Source: Dendrophyllia cribrosa (Eukaryota > Cnidaria > Anthozoa > Scleractinia > Dendrophylliidae). Taken from it: 64,000 bases of DNA. The position numbers and the translations under genes are program-made. Shown piece after piece: positions 20,873 through 33,810 of the stretch. A model generated the notes under the pieces. It was given only the letters and a program-made list of their open reading frames with translations. It was not told the origin of the DNA and did not search any database. Within the stretch, counting starts at the first letter, position 1. Every line of letters begins with the position of its first letter. The DNA is taken from the NCBI GenBank assembly GCA_024195265.1, contig JAJLRJ010000008.1, positions 39,870,873 through 39,934,872 on the forward strand, given 5' to 3'.

Positions 20873-23800
20873 ATGTTTAAACTAGCAACTTTGCTTGCCT
20901 TGGGAATGGTTTCCCTTCTGATGCTGGCAAGGACTGAGCAAGCATTGGCACAAAACACCGAAGTAAGTTTTATTTTCCAAGACTTTAAATTGAACCAATT
21001 CGATTTGTAGTTGTACCTGCGACGCCAGACATTCAAACAGACAACTGTGTTCTAGGTCAAGAAATACATGGCGTCAACAACATTGCAGGCAATTTTTTTT
21101 TCAAAAATGTTTCAATTCTGTCTTCTTTTTCTCTTAAAGGATGACACTGTATTAGTTACACAAGTGAACCCACAATCTGCGGGAAACTACGACACTCTTT
21201 ATAAGGTAAACATTTTTTAATAGGAAACGTAAGAAACGGAAAATCAAAGAAGACAAAGAATTGCGGATAGTGAAACTTCACAATTAACGCTAAAATAAAT
21301 TGATTGCAAATACTATTAATCGATCCCTTTCTGAAGCGAAGAAATCAAAACTGATAATGGTCATGGATATTTCAAGGAGCTACGAACTTTTTTTCTACAC
21401 GAAAAGCTTATAGAACTTATAGTTTATAATATGAATTCTTGAAGAAAGAGCAAACCATAATCAGTTTTAAGTCACAAGGAAAGGCACTGACGAAATTGGC
21501 CCAGAATGTGTAAACTGTTCCCTTGCTATCCAACGGAAGGAAAATTGATCTGTAAGCCGCGCAAAATAAGTTAGGACGAATGCAAATTCCTCCTTTGTTT
21601 TGTAGCGGGCGGCAAACCTCCCGACTCGACCACTATGGAAAAACTCAAGAAATTAAAGCTAATGGCCATCCTTCGCCGATCATCTCCGATATTTATAAAA
21701 TTCCCTCGCCAGAAGAGTGAGTTGGCACGTCTTTTAAATGGGCCGAGCCATCGGACACATAGGCTATGACTTCTTTCGTTTTCCCTACATCAACGCCCGG
21801 AGGAGGGGACACCCATATAAAAATGACGGGGCTGCTCTTCGGAAATTTTGAAATGGAGAAACTCGGAAAAATAACATGCAAGAAATCTTCATAATTGCGC
21901 GAACGGTTCAAACATTGCAATGGACGAATAAACATTTTTTCTGTAAAACAATTTGCATGCGATTGACAAAGGCGACTATCGTGTGCAAAAAACGCTAGAT
22001 TCTTGGCACACTACAATAACCAGGAAGAAGATGTTTCTAAGCCATTGTCTATGCTATACTCAATTAGTGAGTAACGGACTCTTTGATTAGCATTATTTAC
22101 CGGTTATATATCTACTGTACCTGAATCTTTAAATGCATGGTTGATGAAAATTGCAGCATTTTCACTACAAGTACGCTAAGACAAGGGTTTTATGATTCCA
22201 ATCAGCCCGAAAATTACACAAAAGATAAAGAAAGGGAAAGGGAGCGAGAGGATCAGAAAAAAGACTAGCAATTCCCGTATTTTTTTATATTGCCGACTTT
22301 AAACAACGCGCACTCTCGGACACATTAAAAGAGTGCATACGTTCTAGTTCTTCTACATTTTTACACCTTTTATTTATATCAAGTTTGTGCCAGTTTTTCG
22401 TTAGTTCAAGGTTGCAGCCGATAGCTCATGCTTTTAAATATTATAACCAGAGAACGCTTTGATACGTTTTCCTTAATTCAGAAGTATCTTTTGAATCTTT
22501 TCTTTGAAGAGGAACAAAGGTGGTAAAGGAAGAGGATCGCGAAAAAAGTCTAAATCCGGAGACGATGAAAAGGTAACAACTGTTGCATAAGTAACTTCCG
22601 GGAGGACTCCCATATAAAAATAACGTCGGTACCAGAATCTCGTTTGGTGGGCGTGGCTCGCATTCATTTTCACCCCTATAAAAGGGTACCAATTCTAAAA
22701 CAACACATGTGATATTCTGTCCCAATTTTTCGGCTAAATACCCTAAAAGGTACGTTTTAGATTTTAACACGATCATCCACGTCATTTTTATATGGGAGCC
22801 CCCCGGGAACAAAACGTTTGTCAGCATCCTTCTGTCTACGTTTTTGCCTTTGTAAAAACATTGAAAAGGTCTAAACATACGAGAAATTAGGATTTTCAAC
22901 AATTCGCAAGCTTCCTAAATAACTTCATTCGTTTCTGACGTGAAGAAATAAACACTGATCACGATCAATATTTAATATTTTTTCCATAAAGGCGAGTTTA
23001 AAGCCAACGAGGCGTAAAGTCATGTTATAGTTATGTACTGCTTAAATTAGAAACGCAATAAATCGAGTATCGATATCATTTAAATTAATAAATGCAACGA
23101 GAATTTCTCATAATCAAAGTTGCACTGAAATCGATTTCTGTACTTCTTCTATTTCATGTGTCAGAAATGTAAGCAATTATCATATCACGTGTGAAAAAAA
23201 AAAATCAGCATATGGAATAGGACGAAAACAAACAGCGGCCATCGTAGAAGCAGTCTGTGCTGTGAAAACATGCCTGAATGTTTAGTTTATCTGCAGAGGA
23301 CTTCCACCATTAAAGGCGAAACATTTAACATTGCCATAAATGCACATCTGGAAGCACTGACCTTAAAGGATTTAGATGATTTTTGGTGAACCAGTCATTA
23401 AGTGTTTTATAGACACTTTTAATAAATACCACGATGCATCATTTTCCGCTAATGACGTCAAACATATTCTTTTGAATTCTCTTGCATTTCAAAAAGAATA
23501 CCTTTGACATCGATAGCGGAATGTGAATGCATTCTGGTATTTATTAAAAGGGTCTATATTGTTATATAGCTGGAGTTTTTCTCAATGCAACGCGCGCGTT
23601 GATTGGTTGATTCGTGGTCACATGACATCTAACAAACTCCAGCTATATAACAATAGTTATAACAATAGTTAACGGACGTGGTTCATTGGGATTGTAATCC
23701 GGCTTTTTCTTTTCGTTAGCGTGACGGAACCATCACCGTGACGGAGGAACCAACCAGGCAAGCTCAGCAGGACTACGCCGGTGTTTTTCTTTGATCTGGT

Positions 23801-25453
23801 AAATACTGGTAGTACGAATGGTCAAACTGCTCAAATTTCATGAGGATTCCAAATATATGGCTTGATTCCCTTTGGGCATGCATTTCGTCTATATGGCCCT
23901 ATCAAACTGGGGGAGTGCCCTCGCTGACTTAACCCTTTCACTCCGAGAGTCAATTATGGAGACATGTGAAAAAAACATGTAGTTCTAACTTTTAAGTCAA
24001 CGAAATCCTATGGTGTGACCATTCAAATGAAACCTCTTCAGCAGTACTTTTGCATGGTACCATTTGTTTTTCAATATTTTACAAAATGAAGTTGGTATTT
24101 TTCTTGAATTTTGATTTTAAATTTTGATTTTAAATTTGGCACTCTTTCAAAAGAGTTAAGGAGTTATCTGAAAACGTTTGATTTGGCTTTTTTGTTTAAT
24201 CCAACTGTTTAAAAGTGAAAACACAAAAGAAAAAAATGCTTTACAAACTGAAAATCGTGTTCGTACTTTGTAGCAGTAACATAATATAATCTAACATGTT
24301 CATTTCTAGATCATTTTGGCATCTTGTTTTGAGTCTAAATTGTGGCGCTTTCTTTACTTCATAGAAAGCCACGGTGGCATATGGCGGTTATTGAAAGTAA
24401 TCTTGCAGTTCGTTAAAATAGTATTTCGTGGCATAAAATGTATGAAAGGTTATATTATAACGGTGAATATCAATCATTTTCTCTTTTATAAATGGTAAAC
24501 ATAAAAAGTATAAGTGACTAAAACCGAATAGCCTTCGAGCTAGGGGGAGCGGTTTACAGGGCAAATACGATAATTTCAGAGCCTTATGCTGCGTTGACAC
24601 TAGGGCGAAACATCTCAAGCGCCCTGGGCGCTTATTAAATTTTTGGACCTTGAGAGTGGGCGCTTATTCGAGGTGGGCGCTTAATCGAGGCTGGGCGCTT
24701 ATTTAATTTTCACCATTTTCAGCAAGTAGTAAGTTTATTTTGCAACAAAACAATAAAATAATAACAAAACCAAAGCAGAATTTTAACTGTTCATTGAAAG
24801 TTTCTTTAAAATACTTCGGAAAACTCGGTCTTCGAGGAAATCTCTTAATAGTACTGAGTCAATTTCAATCTCATTGTGACTAAGGTCAATTTGCGAACTC
24901 TCTGGTGTTGCCTCCTAGAGGGGTGGGGTGGGCGCTTATTCGAGGCTGGGCGCTTATTAACTTTTCCTACCTACAGGGTGGGCGCTTATTCGAGGTGGGC
25001 GCTTTCGAGGTTGGGCGCTTAATCGAATAAATACGGTACTTGAGATGTTTTAGTCTGATTACGAATGAAACATGTTTCACTGTAAAAGGTGTTCACATCA
25101 GTTGGCGCATTGCAATCAAAACATGTTTATTGTGAGAATGTGAACTATGAAATTGCAAACATGTTTATGGAAAAATGTTTCGTCGAAAAATGTTTACTTT
25201 AAACATGTTTCGGTGCTGCTATGAACACAATATTAGACGGTGTGTGGGAATTTTTTGGCTGATCAAGAGAAAAATTTCTATATAAATAAGTATATAACTT
25301 TATAATTTACAATGCATTACAAAGTTGCTCTTGTTTTTTTATCTTTTCTTTAGATAGAAGAAGGGACACGCAAGGCCAAAAGGACCCGGACCAAACGCAG
25401 GCGCTGCTTAGCCACCAGGCCAGAAATAGAATGTAGTTTTGAGTAGAAATAAA
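20873..25453 (+). CDS. Small secreted Lys/Arg-rich protein, tandem copy 1
   Basis: Coding exons 20873-20962, 21140-21205, 22510-22572 and 23720-23794 join in phase 0 to give 97 residues. A non-coding exon (25354 to past AATAAA at 25448) follows a donor just after the stop. Residues 1-27 are a signal peptide (MFKLATLLAL..., ending ALA-QNTE). Exon 2 ends QSAGNYDTLYK. Exon 3 is basic (RNKGGKGRGSRKKSKSGDDE). Exon 4 ends QQDYAGVFL. There are no cysteines and no domain I recognise. It shares the QSxGNY motif, phase-0 mini-exons and leader style with the genes at 29078, 40103 and 46340. It is secreted by prediction; function is unknown, and a cationic defence peptide or matrix protein would fit. The intron between exons 3 and 4 is absent in the other two copies. 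Confidence 0.6.
22588..22812. mobile_element. Inverted-repeat element in the extra intron of copy 1
   Basis: cttccgggaggactcccata and, inverted, tatgggagccccccgggaac bound about 225 bp. The core ccatataaaaatgacg also occurs singly at 21810, 30023 and 41070. It is a MITE-type repeat. Confidence 0.6.
23410..23556. mobile_element. 147-bp MITE with 22-bp inverted ends
   Basis: tagacacttttaataaatac on the left matches the complement of the right end with one mismatch. A TA on each side would fit a Tc1/mariner-like target. It lies in the extra intron of copy 1. Confidence 0.65.
23559..23653. mobile_element. 95-bp MITE with 20-bp inverted ends
   Basis: ttgttatatagctggagttt and its exact complement bound the segment, directly beside the previous element. 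Confidence 0.6.
23932..24165. repeat. TAACCCTTTCACTC-type dispersed repeat
   Basis: It begins ttaaccctttcactcc and ends near gagttaagg. The core is cctatggtgtgaccattcaa and gaaacctcttcagcagtact. Relatives lie at 31014, 33811, 41941 and 44736. The start is the inverted form of the end (aaagggttaa at 44925), a MITE-like structure. Confidence 0.65.
24614..25046. mobile_element. Insertion built on GGGCGCTTATTCGAG motifs
   Basis: tgggcgcttattcgaggt and variants occur about eight times. The inserted block is bounded by catctcaag and cttgagatg, and the matching sites in units 2 (31758) and 3 (42612) are uninterrupted (gaaacatgtttagtctga). About 430 bp was therefore inserted in unit 1 only. Confidence 0.65.
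25354..25453 (+). terminator. Non-coding terminal exon with poly(A) signal, copy 1
   Basis: The TTTTCTTTAG acceptor and AATAAA at 25448 are conserved at 32091/32195 and 42927/43022. In copy 1 a basic frame is open here, but copies 2 and 3 are shifted or stopped, so the exon is best read as 3' untranslated. Confidence 0.55.
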
Positions 25454-26692
25454 AGCACTGCTGAGAAAATCGTTTTGCATTAAATTTTTTAATGTAATCG
25501 TGAGCCTTGGATCCGTGTGAAAATTTTTACAGATTTCCCATACCTGGTACTCAAGCTAATTTCTGATTGGCTTATTCTCTCACACTCTTGATAGTCACCT
25601 GTCTTTGTGAAAAATTCGGAATCTGGATTCAGGATTTTAGGAATCCAATAACAGATTTTGCGCTTTTTTACACAAATCCAAAAACGGTTACTTGGGATTG
25701 ATGATCCCGAAATTTGTTTGGAGAGATCCAAAAAGAGTGCTTGTGAACAGCGGTATATGCACATGGATTCACATGCGCGCTGTGGTTACCATGACAAGAA
25801 AGAAAAATCCGTTTTCGAATTCAGTGTTTCTTTAGTCTTGGGGAATCCGCCTGATTTTCGGTATGAATCCGGATTTAGATTTTTCCAAAGAAACGTATCC
25901 TTAATTAGATCCAGTTGGACATCCACTTATTCCAGAGCCTTCAACTGGCCTCGGCAAAATCCTAACTATCCAAATTTCGTTTTCAATCATCGACGATCTA
26001 GCTTTAAAATTTATTTTTTAGGACTGAAATGCCAAGAGTTCTTTTGGAATTTTGTACATGTTTGGCTTGGAATTCGACGGATAATTCCTTGAATTGCATT
26101 TTTCTTTTCGAGTTCAGCAAGCAGAGCTCACTGCGCATGTCATTGTTTACATTAGTTGAAACGTTTACTCTAAGAAAAAGCGAAAGTTCCGAAAATAACG
26201 ACCCCCGAAAGTAGCGACCCCCCCCCCCCCAAAAAAAAAGTAACGATCCCCCGATAGTAACGATCTCAAATGTAAATTGAAGCTCAGTAAGAAACAAAAG
26301 TGAAAACCTGCGTAAAGATCGCATGCGCACTCCCAACAATTCACTTATACGGTTCACAATACAATCTAAAAACGCTCGCCAAAGAACCTTTCATAACGTC
26401 TACTAAATAATAGATAGAGAAATGAAGACCGCAAAGAACACACCTATCTGTTAGAATGAAGGGCTGTCCAATGAAGGGCAGTTTGGTTTTGAATGTAAAA
26501 ACTGACAATAGCCATGTTTTAATCATGCGTCCTGTTCGCTTAGTACTAGCATGAGCAATAGCATGCATAATTAGTTTCATCTTTCCTGTGTTTTGATTGG
26601 TCAAGGGAGACTCTACTTACCTGCACTAACCTCCTCCCCTCCCTCCTTCCCGGCACCCTTTTATTGATACATTTACTTTTATATTTGAGGGT

Positions 26693-26695
<3 letters not shown>

Positions 26696-26725
<30 letters not shown>
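26696..26725. repeat. Run of 30 G
   Basis: An uninterrupted guanine run precedes the 45-bp array of unit 2. The equivalent run at 36467-36486 is 20 G. Confidence 0.95.
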
Positions 26726-26731
<6 letters not shown>

Positions 26732-26925
26732 AGAAAAACTCCTAGGAGAAGGGAGGGTCGGTGAACATTGAGCGCGATATGTAACAGTCACCTTCCTTAC
26801 ACATAGGACGGCGTTGGAGGGAGGAGAGATTTGAGAGTTCAACGCAGGGGGTGGGGGGTCGGTGGAGCAAAACGCCTAAGAAAGGGAAGGGTCCGAGCGT
26901 TTCGTATTCTCGAGTTGGCTCACAG

Positions 26926-27727
26926 GAGCCTTTGATTATCCTTGAAGTCTCCCCTGTAGTGACGTCATAGGAGCCTTTGATTATCCTTGAAGTCTCCCCT
27001 GTAGTGACGTAATAGGAGCCTTTGATTATCCTTGAAGTCTCCCCTGTAGTGACGTCATAAGAGCCTTTGATTATCCTTGAAGTCTCCCCTGTAGTGACGT
27101 CATAAGAGCCTTTGATTATCCTTGAAGTCTCCCCTGTAGTGACGTCATAAGAGCCTTTGATTATCCTTGAAGTCTCCCCTGTAGTGACGTCATAGGGGCC
27201 TTTGATTATCCTTGAAGTCTCCCCTGTAGTGACGTCATAGGAACCTTTGATTATCCTTGAAGTCTCCCCTGTAGTGACGTTATAGGAGCCTTTGATTATC
27301 CTTGAAGTCTCCCCTGTAGTGACGTCATAGGAACCTTTGATTATCCTTGAAGTCTCCCCTGTAGTGACGTCATAGGAGCCTTTGATTATCCTCGAAGTCA
27401 CCCCTGTAGTGAAGGAGCCTTTGATTATCCTTGAAGTCTCCCCTGTAGCGACGTCATAGGAGCCTTTGACTATCCTTGAAGTCTCCCCTGTTGTGACGTC
27501 AAAAGAGCCTTTGATTGTCCTTGAAGTCTCCCCTGTTGTGACGTCAAAGGTGCTTTTGATTATCCTTGAAGTCTTCCCCGTAGTGACGTCATAGCAGCTT
27601 TGATTATCCTTGAAGTCTCCCCAGTAGTGACGTCATAGGAGCTTTGATTATCCTTGAAGTCTCCCCTGTAGTGACGTCATAAGAACCTTTAATTATCCTT
27701 GAAGTCTCCCCTGTAGTGACGTCATAT
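26926..27727. repeat. 45-bp minisatellite with CRE palindromes, about 18 copies
   Basis: The unit is gcctttgattatccttgaag, then tctcccctgtagTGACGTCA and tagga. TGACGTCA is the consensus cAMP-response element bound by CREB/ATF proteins, and it is intact in most units. The array ends about 1.3 kb before the TATA box of copy 2. The unit length is 15 codons, so the minus strand stays open; that frame is not taken as coding. Confidence 0.9.
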
Positions 27728-29010
27728 TCATGTGGAGAAACGTAGCATTACTGAAATGTACTTGATGACGTGACGCAGGACATGATCAGTAGCCATTTTA
27801 TTTAGAGTCTCGACGGATTTCAAAGTTGTATATGTCATTTGAAAGCTAAGAGATTGTATGTTTCCCAACGAGAGGTGAATTTTAGCTAGCTGAAGAACGT
27901 ATAGAGAAAATCTTGCACTCGATCAGTATTGCTATACCGATGATATGACAATCAATAGAAATTCGCTATCGTATCTCTTGTAGAAATAAACGTAAATAAA
28001 TAATGAACTTTCTGGAAAGATGATAGCGCAATTACTGTCTAGTGTGAGCCCACTATGCTTATCTTTGAAATCTCGCACTGGAGAAAACTCAGTTTATGAA
28101 ACCATGTTGGCGAATTGCCAGGCCCCGGTTTAACAAAAAAGACTGAACAAAACTGAAAATTTAATTACTCTTCTAAGCCCTTTGACCAATATTAAAACCT
28201 ATAATTCCCACACTGAGAAATAATTGCCTTTATATAATTTGCCATTTAAACGAAATGCATTGAAGAAATAACACACATGAAGAAATAATTGATAGAACTG
28301 AACAAAATTGAAAATATAATTACTCTTCTGAGCCCTTTGACCAACATTAAAACCTATAATTCTCACACTAAGAAATAATTGCCGTTATAATTTTTCATTT
28401 AAACGAAATGCATTAAAGAAACAACCCACATGAACAAATAATTGATAATTGATAAAATTGAACAAATTGAAAATTTAATTACCCTTCTGAGCTCTTTGAA
28501 CAATATTAAAATCTATAATTCCCACACTAAGAAATAATTGTGGTTACTGAGTTGAACAGAAATGTATTAAAGAAATACCACACATGAACAAATCATTTGA
28601 TAATTGTTATTTTTCTTTTTCCTTAGGGTGCGTGTCCATCGGTCTTGTTCCAAATAATACTCAAAATGATCAATACAAATCTTTTAAATCCGACATTTAG
28701 AACCACTGCAATAAGTGATATCTTGTGATATCTCCTGTCGGTCTCGAGAGTTATCAGAGATTATTCCACTTCAAACGTATCATGTCTAACACGTTTAAAA
28801 AGTGATAACCCAAGAACATGCATTTACTGTTATAACTACATTTGGAATACGGTCAATCAAACACACCTTTTGAGTCTGAATTCAATACTTTACAAATGGA
28901 CAATGTCAGTAAAATCAATGTTTCTATTTTGCCCGGCCTCCTCAAAGAACTAATCAATTTTTGGGGAGGAAATAAGAAAGTTTCCCACAGGAGACCAGTT
29001 TTCTTCAACT
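27728..29010. other. Unit 2 spacer between CRE array and gene
   Basis: Colinear with 38813-40035 and, from gacgcaggacatgatcag on, with unit 1. No coding exon is seen. Confidence 0.6.
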
Positions 29011-29016
29011 TATAAA
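29011..29016 (+). promoter_or_regulatory. TATA box of unit 2 gene
   Basis: TATAAA lies 67 bases before the start codon in a block conserved in all three units, followed by the same acgtttcgt/acgaaacgt inverted pair. Confidence 0.6.
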
Positions 29017-29077
29017 ACACAGACGTTTCGTTATTTTCAGACTGTATTTCGGTTTAAGCAAGAGACGAAACGTTACT

Positions 29078-32000
29078 ATGTTTAAACTTACAATTTTGCT
29101 TGCCTTGGGAATGGTTTCCCTTCTGATGCTGGCAAGGACTGAGCAGGCATCGGCACAAAACAACGGAGTAAGTTTTATTTTCCAAGACTTTAAATTGAAC
29201 CAATTCGATTTGTAGTTGTACCTACCGATAATCGTAAGAAGAACGCCAGGGATTCAAACAGACAATTGTGTTTTAGGTCAAGAAATACATGGCGTCAACA
29301 ACATTGCAGGCAATTTTTTCAAAAATGTTTCAGTTCTGTCTTATTTTTTTTTTTCTCTTAAAGAGCGACACAGACGAAATTGTATTACTTACACAAACGG
29401 ATCCACAATCTGCGGGAAACTACGCCGACACTGTTTTTAAGGTAAACATTTTTTAATAGGCAACGTTACAAATGGAAAATCAAAGAAGGTCAAAGAATTG
29501 CGGATAGTGAAACTTCACAATTTAGGCTAAAGTAACCAATTGCAAATACTATTAATCGATCCATTCCTGATGCGAAGAAATCAAAACTGATAATGGTCAT
29601 GGATATTTCGAGGAGCTACAAGCTTTTTTTCCTACACGAAAAGCTTATAGAACTTATAGCTTATAATGTGAATTCTTGAAGAAAGAGCAAACTATAGTCC
29701 GTTTTAAGCGATTATTTTAAGACACAAAGAAAGGCAATGACGAAATTGGCCCAGAATGTGTAAACTGTTCCCTCGCTATCCAACGGAAGGAAAATTGATC
29801 TATAAGCCGCGCAAAATAAGTTAGGACTCGACCACTATGGAAAAACTCAAGAAATCAAAAGCTTATGGCTATCCTTCGCCGATTATCTCCAATATTTATA
29901 CAATTCCCTCCCCAAAAGAGTAAATTGGCACGTCTTTTAAATTGGCCGAGCCATCGGACAGATACTATGACTTCTTTCGTTTTCCCTATATCAACGCCAT
30001 GGGGGACAGGACCTGAATCACATACAAAAATGACGGGGCTGCTCTTCATAAATTTTGAAATGGAGAAACTCGGAAAAAGAACATGCAAGAAATCTTCATA
30101 ATTTCGCGAATGGTTCAGACATTGCAATGGACGAATAAACATTCTTTTTTTCTGAAAACAACGTGCATGCGATTAACAAAGGCGACTATCGTGTGCAAAA
30201 AGAGCTAGATTCTTGGCGCACTACAATAACGAGTGAAGATGTTTCTAAGCCATTTTTCTACTAAAATTGCAGCATTTTCACTACAAATACGTTAAGACAA
30301 GGGTTTCATGAACAGCCTGAATTCGCACAAAAGATAAAGAAAAGGAAAGGGAGATAGAGGAAGAAAAAGAAGACTAGCAATGCCCACATCAGTTTTTTTA
30401 TATATTGCCAACTTTAAACAACGCGCAGTCTCAAACACATCAATAGGGTGCATGCGTTTCAGTTCTTCTAGATTTTTATACTTTTTATTTATTTAAGCAT
30501 AAGCAAGCAAAAACAAACGATAAAAACCGACGTTTCGGTGTCATCATGACGCCATTGTCAAGGTAACTTGTGAATGAAATGTAAATGACAACAAGTATTT
30601 GAAGCAGTGTTGGCGCTAAAATTAACATAACAGAAACATTTTTTCGTTATTAATCCAAGGTTTCAGCAGATAGCTCATGTTTTTAAATATTATAACCAGA
30701 GAACGCTTTAAACTACGTTTTCGTTAATTTGATAGTATCTTTTGAATTTTTTCTAGCGTAACGAGAAGAACAAAGGTGGTGAACGGAAAGGATCGCGGAG
30801 AAAGCCTAAATCCCGCGGTGACAGCACCTTGACTAATCCAACAGAGCAAGCTCCGCAGGACTACAGTGTTATTTTTTGATTTGGTAAATACTGGTAGTAC
30901 GGATGGTCAAACTTCTCAAATTTAATAAGAATTTCAAATATATGGCTTGATTCCCTTTGGGCATGAACATATATATTGCATTTCCTATCAGACTGTGGGA
31001 GTGACCATGCTACTTAACCCTTTCACTCATGCCACAGATTCAGTTATGGAGACTTGTAGTGTAACTTTTAAGTCGACGAAATTCTATGGTGTGACCATTC
31101 AAATAAAACCTCTTCAGCGGTACTTTTGCATGGTACCATTTGTTCTAACTTTTGAGTCTGTGGATGAAATCCTATGGTGTGACCATTAAAATGAAACCTC
31201 TTCAGCAGAATTTTTGCATGATAACATTTGTTTCTCAATATTTTACAAAATGAAGTTTGGGATTTTCACCCTTGAATTTTGATTTTAAATTTGGCACTCT
31301 TAAGAATTCAGTTATCTGAAGACGTTTGACGTGGGGCCTTTTTTTCTGTTGAACCCATCTGTTTAAAAGTTAAAACAAAAACTTCACAAAACAAAAATGC
31401 TCTACAAACTGAAAAGCGTGGTATTTGTACTTTGTGACGGTAACATAATGTTATCTAACATGTTCATTTCTAGATCATTTTGTTGTGAATCTTATTTTTG
31501 GCGCTTTCCTTACGTCATAGAAAGCCGCGGTGGCATATGACGTTTATTGAGAGTAATCTTGCAGTTTGTTAAAATAGTATTTGGCGTAAAATGTGTGAAA
31601 GGTTGTATTATAGCGGTGAATATCAATCATTTTTCTGCTACAAATGGTGAACATAAAAAATAAAAGCCACTAAAACCGAATAGCCTTCGAGGGGGAGGGG
31701 TTTATAGATAAATACGATAAGTTCTGTGTCTTATGCTGTGTTCACACGAGGGCGAAACATGTTTAGTCTGATCCTGAAGGAAACATGATTCACTGTGAAA
31801 AGTGTTCACATCAGGCGGCGCATTGTGCGAATCATGGTCGAAATATGTTTATTCTGAGCATGATTGAAACTACTTCACGAGGTAGTTTCGATCAAAGCCA
31901 GACGAAACACGTTAGCTCAAATATCGTCTTCTTGTTAAACACTGCATCACCCTTCGTTGCCGTAGAACTTGAGAAGTGAGATTAAACCACAAAATCATGG

Positions 32001-32200
32001 AATAGGAAGTTCGAGCTCTATTTTTTCGGTTCATGCGTAATTAAAAAGATTTCATGCGAGCTTATGAATTCGTTTTTATCTCTTCTTTAGAAAAAAAGAG
32101 GAAAGGACACGCAAGGTTTGAGCAAAAGGACCCCGGACCAAACGCAGGCGCTGCATAGCCACCAAGCCAGAAATAGAATGTAGTTTTGAGTAGAAATAAA
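29078..32200 (+). CDS. Small secreted Lys/Arg-rich protein, tandem copy 2
   Basis: Exons 29078-29167, 29364-29441 and 30757-30879 join in phase 0 to give 96 residues. A non-coding terminal exon runs from 32091 to AATAAA at 32195. The signal peptide is MFKLTILLAL... ending ASA-QNNG. Exon 2 codes an acidic piece and PQSAGNYADTVFK. Exon 3 is a single basic exon (RNEKNKGGERKGSRRKPKSR) that runs straight on to EQAPQDYSVIF and the stop, where copy 1 has an intron. No cysteine is present. This is the cleanest of the three copies, with all borders canonical. Function is unknown. Context (three tandem copies, a signal peptide and high positive charge) points to an extracellular role under dosage or diversifying pressure, which is inference. 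Confidence 0.62.
30485..30645. mobile_element. Insertion specific to unit 2, retroelement-end type
   Basis: Units 1 and 3 lack about 160 bp here. The minus strand reads catgatgacaccgaaacgtc, similar to ends of Penelope-like retroelements with hammerhead-type cores. The assignment is tentative. Confidence 0.35.
31014..31316. repeat. TAACCCTTTCACTC-type repeat with doubled core
   Basis: Same family as 23932. The block with cctatggtgtgaccatt is present twice in tandem, about 100 bp apart. Confidence 0.65.
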
Positions 32201-32674
32201 GCACCGCTGAGAAAATCGTTTTGCGTTGAAATTTTTTTTAATCCACGGCTTTTAATAGACGAATGGTGACTAATGTACTCTTGAGTGTTGGATTGTCTGA
32301 AAATCTTTACAGAGCTCCCATACCTGGTGCGTGAGCCAATTTCTGATTGGCTTATTCTCTCGCACTCTTGATAGTCACCTGTCTTTGTGGAAAAATCCGA
32401 ATCTGGAATCCAATAACAGCCGAGATTTTGCGCTTTTTTACAGAAATCCAAAAACGGTTCCTCAGGATTGATGATCTCGAAGTTTGTTTGGAGGGATCCA
32501 AAAAGAGTAGTTGTGATCAACGGCATATGCACATGGATGCCACATGCACGCTATGTTTACCATAGAAAAATCCGTTTTCGAATTCAGTGTTTCTTTAGAC
32601 TTGGGGAATCCGCCTGATTTTCGGTATGAATCCGGATTTATATTTTTCCAAAGAAACGTACCCTTAGTTAGATC

Positions 32675-32749
32675 TAGCCTGCGAATGAGCCGCCTCTCAT
32701 CGCTCCCGGCCGCAAGAGGCGGATGAGGGGCGGCTGTATTCGCAGGCTA
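32675..32749. mobile_element. 75-bp foldback insertion in unit 2
   Basis: tagcctgcgaatgagccgcc and its inverted partner ggctgtattcgcaggcta bound it, with ends of the 60741 family. Paralogous sites at 25910 and 43515 read straight through (gttagatccagttg), proving insertion. The flanks suggest an imperfect 8-9 bp duplication around agatc. Confidence 0.8.
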
Positions 32750-33114
32750 GATCAGATCCAGTTAAACATCCACTTATTCCAGAGCCTTCAACTGACCTCG
32801 GCAAAATCCTAACTGTCCAAATTTCGTTTTCAATCATCGACGATCTAGCTTTAAAATTTATTTTTTAAAGAAAGAGCATTCTAGGTCATTGCATTTTGAC
32901 TGTCTGTTACGCCTGATGTCTCAACTCCCACTTAGGACGGAAATGCCAAGAGTTCTTTTAGAATTTTCTACATGTTTGGCTTGGAATTCGACGGATAATT
33001 CCTCGAATTGCATTTTTCGAGTTCAGCAAACAGAGCTCACTGCGCATGTCATTGTTTACATTAGTTGAAACGTTTACTCTAAGAAAAAGCGAAAGTTCCG
33101 AAATAACGACCCCC

Positions 33115-33295
33115 GAAAGTAGCGATAAAATTTGACCTTCGTTAGTAATTCCTAAAAGAAGCGACCCCCAAAAAGTAACGATCCCCCGATAGTAGCGACC
33201 CCCCCCCCCAAAAAAAAGAAACTATCCCCGATAGTAGCGACCCTCCCCCCCCCCCCCCCAAAAAAAAAGTAACGATCCCCCGATAGTAACGATCT
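33115..33295. repeat. C-rich array of gatagtaacgatcccc type
   Basis: Short units of agtagcgacccccc and agtaacgatcccccgat; equivalents are at 26200-26270 (short) and 43940-44220 (long). Confidence 0.8.
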
Positions 33296-33810
33296 CAAAG
33301 GTAAATTGAAGCTCAGTAAGAAACAAAAGTGAAAACCTGCGTAAAGATCGCATGCGCACTCCCAACAATTCCCTTATACGGCTCACAATACAATCTAAAA
33401 ACGCTCGCCAAATAACCCTTTTATAACGTAAACAACAGATAAAGAAGCAAGATAAGATAGGTTAAACTGCAAAGGACACACCCATCTGTAAGAAGATTCC
33501 TACTAATAACCATTTTAAATAAAAAGGTCTGTTTATGTTTTCACATCTGCCTCGATTTTGCAAAAGTGAATCAATCTATGTGTTACGCGTTTTTGCCATC
33601 TGAAAAGTAACGATCCTTTTAAAGTAGCGATAGTAAAAGGCTGCTAAGTCCGCAAGTAAGGACACTTTGCGGCTGTGTGTTTTTTAAACTGTCCAATGAA
33701 AGGCAGTTTGGTTTTGAATGTAAAAACTGACAATAACCATGTTTTAATCATGCGTCCTGTTCGAATAGTACTAGCATGAGCAATAGCATGCATGCAGGAT
33801 TTACGCTCAC

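Noticed and set aside
22441..22902. 153-codon minus-strand frame in copy 1
   Set aside because: It spans a MITE and is antisense to a predicted exon; no homologous frame in the other copies.
25354..25446. Basic frame IEEGTRKAKRTRTKRRRC in the terminal exon of copy 1 as coding sequence
   Set aside because: The frame is shifted or stopped in copies 2 and 3, and the stop codon already lies in the previous exon, so 3' untranslated is simpler.
25658..26092. 144-codon plus-strand frame as a gene
   Set aside because: Copies at 32347 and 43176 are broken in different places, with no splice or domain support; it is repeat sequence.
26742..27401. Long minus-strand open frame of SRIIKGSYDVTTGET repeats (also near 37010 and 37908)
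   Set aside because: The 45-bp minisatellite unit is 15 codons long, so one strand stays open automatically. There is no start context, splice support or domain.
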